9,305 nucleotides of DNA from Phascolarctobacterium sp. (lineage in GTDB: Bacteria > Bacillota > Negativicutes > Acidaminococcales > Acidaminococcaceae), in the NCBI GenBank assembly GCA_022718015.1, contig JAIHZV010000032.1:1-9305 (forward strand), given 5' to 3'. How positions within the stretch are numbered: position 1 is the stretch's first letter; every line of letters starts with the position of its first letter. Positions 5,758-9,305 of this stretch are shown in pieces. The translations under genes and the position numbers were made by a program. Under the pieces are notes generated by a model. That model had not been told where the DNA came from. It saw nothing but the letters and a program-made list of their open reading frames with translations, and ran no database searches.

Positions 5758-6561
5758 TTAGAATGCAGGCTCAATGGTGCCTTTGTATTTCTCGGCAATG
5801 AACTTCTTCACTGCCTCAGACTGATAAGCTTTGACAAATTCCTTATATTCGGCCTTGTCCTTATCCTTCGCGCGGGCAGCAATAATCATCACAGCCAGCG
5901 GTTCATCCTTAGGCTCCAGGAAGATATTCTGCTTCTTCACATCCAAACCGCCGCTCATTACATAGTTCATGGTAATAGCCGCTGCATCAACATCAGCCAG
6001 ACTGCGCGGCAGCTGTGCGGCCTCCAGCTCTTTGAATTGCAGATGCTTCGGATTCTCCACAACATCCTTCGGCGTAGCCTTCATGCCCACGCCAGCCTTT
6101 AATTTCAGCAGGCCTGCACGCTCAAGCAGCAGCAGGCCGCGGCCACCGTTCGTCGGATCGTTCGGAATAGCAATCGTTGCCCCGTCAGGAATATCCTTCA
6201 CGTCATGCACCTTGTCGCTGTAAATGCCCATGCGCATCAAAATAGCATTGCCGACAGGCACAAGGTCAGTCTTGTTCGTCTTGTTGAAGTTATCCAGGAA
6301 GGGCTTATGCTGGTAGCTTACCAAATCCAGCTCGCCGTCGGCCAAAGCTTTGTCCGGTGTAACATAATCAGAGAACTCCACAACCTGTACCTTTAGGCCA
6401 CTTTTAGCCGCTTCCTTAGCTGCAGCCTCTACAACCTCAGCATGCGGACCGGCGGTAGCACCAACCTTAATCGTTGTTTGAGCCTGTTTATCACCGCCGC
6501 CGCAGCCTGCTGCCGCCAATGCCACTACAGATAATGCAATAACCAATAATTTTTTCAACAT
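5758..6561 (-). CDS. metQ: MetQ/NlpA-family methionine-binding lipoprotein of an ABC importer
   Basis: Encodes 267 residues, the usual MetQ length. Residues 1-20 are a lipoprotein signal ending in the lipobox LAAAGC, so Cys20 should be lipidated and the protein held at the outer face of the inner membrane. The mature protein begins with a GGG linker and then the NlpA domain, with typical segments VGATAGPHAEVVE (33-45), SYQHKPFLDNFN (about 81-92) and IAIPNDPTNGGRGLLLLE (about 130-147). Its role is to bind methionine and deliver it to the MetN-MetI transporter. No metN or metI permease gene is in the window, and a terminator follows the stop, so this copy is transcribed alone. ATG 6561 is preceded by AAAGGAG about eleven bases upstream; a closer ATG at 6568 is out of frame. 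Upstream is a T-box leader. Specificity for methionine is supported by family and leader, not proven. Confidence 0.93.
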   Translation of the reverse strand: MLKKLLVIALSVVALAAAGCGGGDKQAQTTIKVGATAGPHAEVVEAAAKEAAKSGLKVQVVEFSDYVTPDKALADGELDLVSYQHKPFLDNFNKTNKTDLVPVGNAILMRMGIYSDKVHDVKDIPDGATIAIPNDPTNGGRGLLLLERAGLLKLKAGVGMKATPKDVVENPKHLQFKELEAAQLPRSLADVDAAAITMNYVMSGGLDVKKQNIFLEPKDEPLAVMIIAARAKDKDKAEYKEFVKAYQSEAVKKFIAEKYKGTIEPAF

Positions 6562-6591
6562 AATTCATCGTCTCCTTTGTAAAACTAAAAT

Positions 6592-6900
6592 AAAAAAAGC
6601 CTTCGTTTATCCATACCGCATTTTCATTATGCAGTAAGGGACGAAAGCAAACTTCGTGGTACCACCCAGCTTCACTGCCACCTCACGATAGCAGCCTCCT
6701 CAAGTACGCAGGCAGCTAAGCCCTTAATACTCCAGCACTATAACGGGTGCGCCCGGACGACCTAAACTTTACGATTCAGCCAATCAGCTCCAAGACCATC
6801 TTCGGCAAAATTCCTTGCGCTTCCTTGCACCAGAACGGAAGCTCTCTGCAGCATTTCCTTTTGCTTACTCTTCTTTTCATCGCTCCATATGAACTTGTGA
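6592..6900 (-). promoter_or_regulatory. T-box riboswitch leader of metQ, probable methionine specifier
   Basis: Read on the minus strand, the hallmark T-box GGGTGGTACCACG lies at 6667-6655; its TGGT would pair with the ACCA end of uncharged tRNA. Upstream are stem I features: a base stem AGTTC (6895-6891) with GAGCT (6790-6786), a GAGTAAGC segment with the AGTA motif (about 6870-6863), AGAGAGC (6847-6841) and a distal-loop-like GGTGCAAGGAAGC (about 6831-6819). The specifier region reads CCGAAGATGGTC, giving ATG (Met) at 6799-6797. The terminator hairpin pairs GCTTTCGT (6648-6641) with ACGAAGGC (6606-6599), with an inner stem CTGCAT/ATGCGG, followed by seven T. When methionyl-tRNA is uncharged, read-through would raise metQ. 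The T-box call is firm; the specifier is inferred. Confidence 0.93.
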
Positions 6901-6905
6901 GTAAA

Positions 6906-6934
6906 AATATACAACCACTTAGCGCATATGTCAA
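6906..6934 (-). promoter_or_regulatory. Promoter of the T-box/metQ transcript
   Basis: On the minus strand TTGACA (6929-6934) and TATATT (6906-6911) are separated by 17 bases. Transcription should start near 6899, just ahead of stem I of the T-box. A-rich DNA (6935-6950) lies upstream. Confidence 0.85.
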
Positions 6935-7042
6935 CAAAAAATTTTTAAAAGCCTAGTGCTTTGGTAGAATTGTAACGGATGTAACAACCTATCCTGCTTT
7001 TTATACCTACGCTCAACTACACCTAAAGCATAATAAAAAATT

Positions 7043-7098
7043 TTATTTTACATTTCTTCATTAGAGCGCACAAAATTTAAGAAAAAAGTGTAAAATAA
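7043..7098. repeat. Long inverted repeat just upstream of the transsulfuration operon promoter
   Basis: TTATTTTACA (7043-7052) and TGTAAAATAA (7089-7098) are perfect 10-base inverted copies; pairing extends inward with mismatches (TTTCTT with AAAAAAG), leaving a centre of about 23 bases. The right arm ends four bases before the -35 box at 7103. A further TGTAAAT occurs at 7124-7130 across the -10 region. This may be a pair of operator half-sites for a regulator, or simply AT-rich promoter DNA. The remainder of 6961-7102 shows a direct repeat of TGTAAC (6971-6976, 6980-6985) and no gene. Confidence 0.4.
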
Positions 7099-7102
7099 CC
7101 TA

Positions 7103-7131
7103 TTGACATTCTAGGCTTTATCATGTAAATT
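7103..7131 (+). promoter_or_regulatory. Promoter of the transsulfuration operon
   Basis: A perfect -35 TTGACA (7103-7108) and a -10 TAAATT (7126-7131) are separated by 17 bases. The expected start is near 7137-7139, giving an untranslated leader of about 175 bases before ATG 7313. A leader this long is consistent with RNA-level control. Confidence 0.75.
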
Positions 7132-7191
7132 ATCAAGCAACATCAGTGCAGATGATAATCAACTATCCCGATAACACATAAATTTTCGTCA

Positions 7192-7290
7192 AGCGAGGGA
7201 GAAAGTACCAGAGACGAAGAATGGTGACGAAGGCGTACTCAACGTACGTCGAGGAGCCATTCTGAAGTATATGGTGCTTTATCGCTCGCT
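7192..7290 (+). ncRNA. Candidate structured 5' leader RNA of the transsulfuration operon, family not recognised
   Basis: The leader can fold into one long rod. P1 pairs 7192-7210 (AGCGAGGGAGAAAGTACCA) with 7272-7290: 16 Watson-Crick pairs, one G-U and two mismatches over 19 positions. P2 is a perfect 7-bp stem, AGAATGG (7218-7224) with CCATTCT (7257-7263). P3 pairs 7232-7238 (GGCGTAC) with 7244-7250 around a TCAAC loop, including one G-U. The stems are separated by purine-rich internal loops: GAGACGA facing GAAGTATA, and TGACGAA facing GAGGAG, which could form tandem G-A pairs. GACGAAG occurs in both 5' loop strands (7213-7219, 7226-7232). P1 ends just four bases before the AAAGGAG ribosome binding site (7295-7301), so folding could affect ribosome access. 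No U-tract terminator follows. It lacks SAM-I and T-box signatures. Structure is seen in the sequence; regulatory function is inferred. Confidence 0.6.
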
Positions 7291-7312
7291 AGTGAAAGGA
7301 GAAATCAACACT

Positions 7313-8452
7313 ATGGAATTTGCAACAAAATGTATCCACTCCCTCGGCGCCAACGACGCTACAGGCTCTATCACCCCGGCTATCTACATTTCCTCAACCT
7401 TCGCTCATCCGAAGCTGGGGGACACCACAGGCTTTAACTATACCCGTGAATCCAATCCGACGCGTGCAAGACTGGAAACCCTCGTCGCTGCTCTGGAGGA
7501 GGGCATAGACGCTTTAGCTTTTTCCTCCGGCATGGCGGCAGTCGACGCCGTGATGAATTTGTTTGCACCTGGTGACCATATTATCACAGGCAACGACCTC
7601 TATGGCGGCTCCTTCCGTCTGTTCCGCAACATCAATGCCAGAAACGGCGTCGAATTCACCACTGTGCATACTTCTAAGCTGGAAGAAATCAAGGCAGCCA
7701 TTAAGCCTAACACGAAAGCTATCTTCCTCGAAACACCGACTAATCCCACTATGGAAATCAGCGACCTGCGTGCCATCAGCAAAATTGCCAAGGAGAACAA
7801 CTTTCTCGTTATTGTCGATAACACCTTCCTGACACCGTACTTCCAAAAGCCGTTGGCACTTGGCGCCGACATTGTTATCCATAGCGGTACAAAATATCTT
7901 GCTGGTCACAACGATGTGCTTGCAGGCTTCACCGTAGTCAAGGAACAGACGCTTGCTGACAAGCTGCGCCTGATTTATAAAACCACCGGTGCCTGTCTGG
8001 GCGCCCTCGATGCCTGGCTCGTTATCCGCGGTATCAAAACGCTGCCGCTACGCATGGAGCAGCACCAGAAAAACGCCACAGCCATCGCCGCTTGGCTGCA
8101 AAAGCAGCCGCGTGTCAAATATGTGCTGTATCCAGGTCTTGCGGAGCATCCAGGCTATGCTGTCAACAAGGCGCAAACCAGCGGCTTCGGTGGCATGATT
8201 TCCTTCGCTGTTGATAACGCAGAAACTGCACGCCAGCTTCTTGAAGGAGTTAAGCTCATTCAATTCGCCGAAAGTCTTGGCGGTACAGAAAGCCTGATAA
8301 CTTATCCGATTCGCCAAACGCACACTGACCTGACACCGGAGGAATGTGCAGAGAAGGGGATAACCGACTGTCTGCTGCGCCTGTCCACCGGCATCGAAGC
8401 AACAGAGGACTTAATTGCTGATTTGGCGCAGGCCTTCGCTGCTATTCAATAA
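7313..8452 (+). CDS. Transsulfuration PLP enzyme, cystathionine gamma-synthase/gamma-lyase type (MetI/MetB/MccB family)
   Basis: Encodes 379 residues, full length for the Cys/Met metabolism PLP family. Visible active-site elements are YTRESNPTR (43-51), SSGMAA (71-76), the PLP-pyridine Asp in VDNTF (Asp169), and SGTKYLAGHND (191-201) in which Lys194 should bind PLP. Near residues 318-327 FAESLGGTES carries the Glu (326) expected of gamma-acting enzymes, where beta-lyases usually have another residue. The GHND version of the lysine motif and the C-terminal LRLSTGIEATEDL resemble B. subtilis MetI, which joins an acylated homoserine with cysteine to make cystathionine; gamma-lyase (MccB) activity cannot be excluded. 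ATG 7313 follows AAAGGAG by eleven bases; an in-frame ATG at 7271 lies inside the 3' arm of the leader stem without a well-placed site. Followed after 29 bases by the beta-lyase gene. Cytoplasmic. Confidence 0.92.
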   Translation: MEFATKCIHSLGANDATGSITPAIYISSTFAHPKLGDTTGFNYTRESNPTRARLETLVAALEEGIDALAFSSGMAAVDAVMNLFAPGDHIITGNDLYGGSFRLFRNINARNGVEFTTVHTSKLEEIKAAIKPNTKAIFLETPTNPTMEISDLRAISKIAKENNFLVIVDNTFLTPYFQKPLALGADIVIHSGTKYLAGHNDVLAGFTVVKEQTLADKLRLIYKTTGACLGALDAWLVIRGIKTLPLRMEQHQKNATAIAAWLQKQPRVKYVLYPGLAEHPGYAVNKAQTSGFGGMISFAVDNAETARQLLEGVKLIQFAESLGGTESLITYPIRQTHTDLTPEECAEKGITDCLLRLSTGIEATEDLIADLAQAFAAIQ

Positions 8453-8481
8453 TTTTTATAGATATAATTAGGTGATACATT

Positions 8482-9305
8482 ATGACGAAATATAACTTTG
8501 ATGAAGTAATCAGCAGACAACACACAGGCTGCCTGAAATATGATTTTTCTGTTCAGCGCGGTCGTCCTGCTGACGTACTGCCGTTCTGGGTGGCAGATAT
8601 GGATTTTCCTATTGCCCGGGAAATACAAGAAGCACTGCTCGCACGCTGCCAGCATGCTATTTTCGGCTATAGCGAAAGCGATGACGCTTATTTTGCCGCT
8701 GTACATGACTGGTATGCTAAGCATTTCGGCTGGGAAACGCAGCAGGAATGGCTCACCAAAACACCTGGCGTAGTTTTTGCTTTGGCTGCTGCCGTCAGAG
8801 CCTTCACCAAGCCAGGCGACAGCGTGCTCATCAACCAGCCTGTTTACTATCCGTTCAGCGAAGTAATAAAAGATAATAAACGTGAGCTTATCAATTCGCC
8901 TCTGGTACTCAAGGACGGCAAATACAGCATTGACTTTGCTGATTTAGAAAAGAAAATTATCGAGCACCGGGTAAAGCTTTACATCCTCTGCTCGCCGCAT
9001 AATCCGGTTGGGCGTGTCTGGAGCAGGGAAGAGCTGCGCAAGCTTGGCGACATCTGCCTTGCGCATGATGTGCTTATTGTCAGCGACGAGATTCACTCGG
9101 ACTTCGTCTGGGGTGACAACAAGCACACTGTTTTTGCCTCCTTAGGCGCAGAATATGCGCAAAACTGCGTTGTCTGCACTGCGCCCAGCAAAACCTTCAA
9201 TATCGCCGGACTGCAGGTTTCTAATATCTTCATTCCTAACGCTAAGCTGCGCCGCGCCTTTCAGCATGAGGTTGCTGCCGCAGGCTACAGCCAGCTGAAT
9301 ACGCT
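8482..9305 (+). CDS. MalY/PatB-type cystathionine beta-lyase / class I-II aminotransferase, truncated by window edge
   Basis: 274 complete codons are visible; family members have about 385-400 residues, so roughly 110-125 residues lie outside the window. The start ATG follows AGGTGA (8470-8475) by six bases. Fold-type I PLP landmarks include FWVADMDF (35-42), the invariant SPHNPVGRVW (171-180), SDEIHSDF (201-208) with Asp202 for the PLP ring, and APSKTFNIAGLQ (234-245) with Lys237 for the Schiff base. SDEIHSD plus SKTFNIAGLQ is typical of MalY/PatB, which cleave cystathionine to homocysteine, pyruvate and ammonia. Lying 29 bases after a gamma-synthase-like gene, it most likely completes cysteine-to-homocysteine transsulfuration; general C-S lyase activity on cysteine is also possible. 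No frameshift or stop is seen up to the edge. Confidence 0.92.
   Translation, partial: MTKYNFDEVISRQHTGCLKYDFSVQRGRPADVLPFWVADMDFPIAREIQEALLARCQHAIFGYSESDDAYFAAVHDWYAKHFGWETQQEWLTKTPGVVFALAAAVRAFTKPGDSVLINQPVYYPFSEVIKDNKRELINSPLVLKDGKYSIDFADLEKKIIEHRVKLYILCSPHNPVGRVWSREELRKLGDICLAHDVLIVSDEIHSDFVWGDNKHTVFASLGAEYAQNCVVCTAPSKTFNIAGLQVSNIFIPNAKLRRAFQHEVAAAGYSQLNT

Noticed and set aside
6747..6956. 69-codon plus-strand open frame between metQ and the transsulfuration operon
   Set aside because: It is antisense to T-box stem I and the metQ promoter and has no ribosome binding site.
7152..7181. Nine-codon upstream frame in the transsulfuration leader as an attenuator peptide
   Set aside because: No Shine-Dalgarno precedes it and it contains no Met or Cys codons beyond the start, so there is no support for leader-peptide attenuation.
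7271..7312. Upstream in-frame ATG (7271) for the transsulfuration enzyme
   Set aside because: GAGGAG at 7251-7256 is fourteen bases away and the ATG lies at the 3' arm of the leader stem; ATG 7313 has AAAGGAG at a usable distance and fits the family N-terminus.
7137..7312. SAM-I (S-box) or T-box riboswitch before the transsulfuration operon
   Set aside because: The SAM-I core motifs (GGAGGGA, GGCCC, GAARCCCGGCAAC) and the GGGTGGTACC T-box motif are absent, and there is no U-tract terminator before the start codon.

Overview
The window looks like chromosomal DNA of a Gram-negative-walled Firmicute (class Negativicutes, for example the Phascolarctobacterium/Acidaminococcus/Selenomonas type). 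This is inferred from mixed traits. The rRNA leader, T-box riboswitch, AGGAG ribosome binding sites and U-tract terminators are Firmicute-like, yet there is a convincing LpxT-type lipid A phosphotransferase, which needs an LPS outer membrane. No mobile element, CRISPR array or tRNA gene was seen.

Layout. 1-240: the 5' end of a 16S rRNA gene on the minus strand, its leader and a strong promoter, so an rRNA operon runs out of the left edge. 241-559: AT-rich, with a weak plus-strand promoter and a small palindrome. 560-850: a small secreted His/Arg/Asp-rich protein. 869-967: two hairpin terminators serving converging transcripts. 966-4075 (minus): a three-gene redox operon read in the order GlpA-like FAD dehydrogenase with a C-terminal [2Fe-2S] domain, GlpB/HcnB-like FAD/NAD oxidoreductase, and a DUF1667 cysteine protein; this set commonly acts as anaerobic glycerol-3-phosphate dehydrogenase in Firmicutes. 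4253-4990 (minus): lpxT with its own terminator. 5118-5672 (plus): a secreted protein of unknown function with a Gly/His tail. 5682-5750: a strong bidirectional terminator.

The right half is a methionine/sulfur-amino-acid locus. metQ (5758-6561, minus) encodes the methionine-binding lipoprotein and sits behind a T-box leader whose likely specifier codon is AUG (Met). Divergent from it, a plus-strand operon encodes a gamma-type transsulfuration enzyme (MetI/MetB/MccB family, 7313-8452) and a MalY/PatB-type cystathionine beta-lyase (8482 to the right edge, truncated). Together these could make homocysteine from an activated homoserine plus cysteine, while MetQ serves uptake of ready-made methionine.

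The most interesting unexplained element is the leader of the transsulfuration operon. Between a near-consensus promoter (7103-7131) and the ribosome binding site there is a long rod-like RNA fold (7192-7290) of three stacked stems separated by purine-rich GA internal loops, with a repeated GACGAAG motif. I do not recognise it as SAM-I, T-box or another common methionine-linked leader, and it is a candidate undescribed cis-regulatory RNA.
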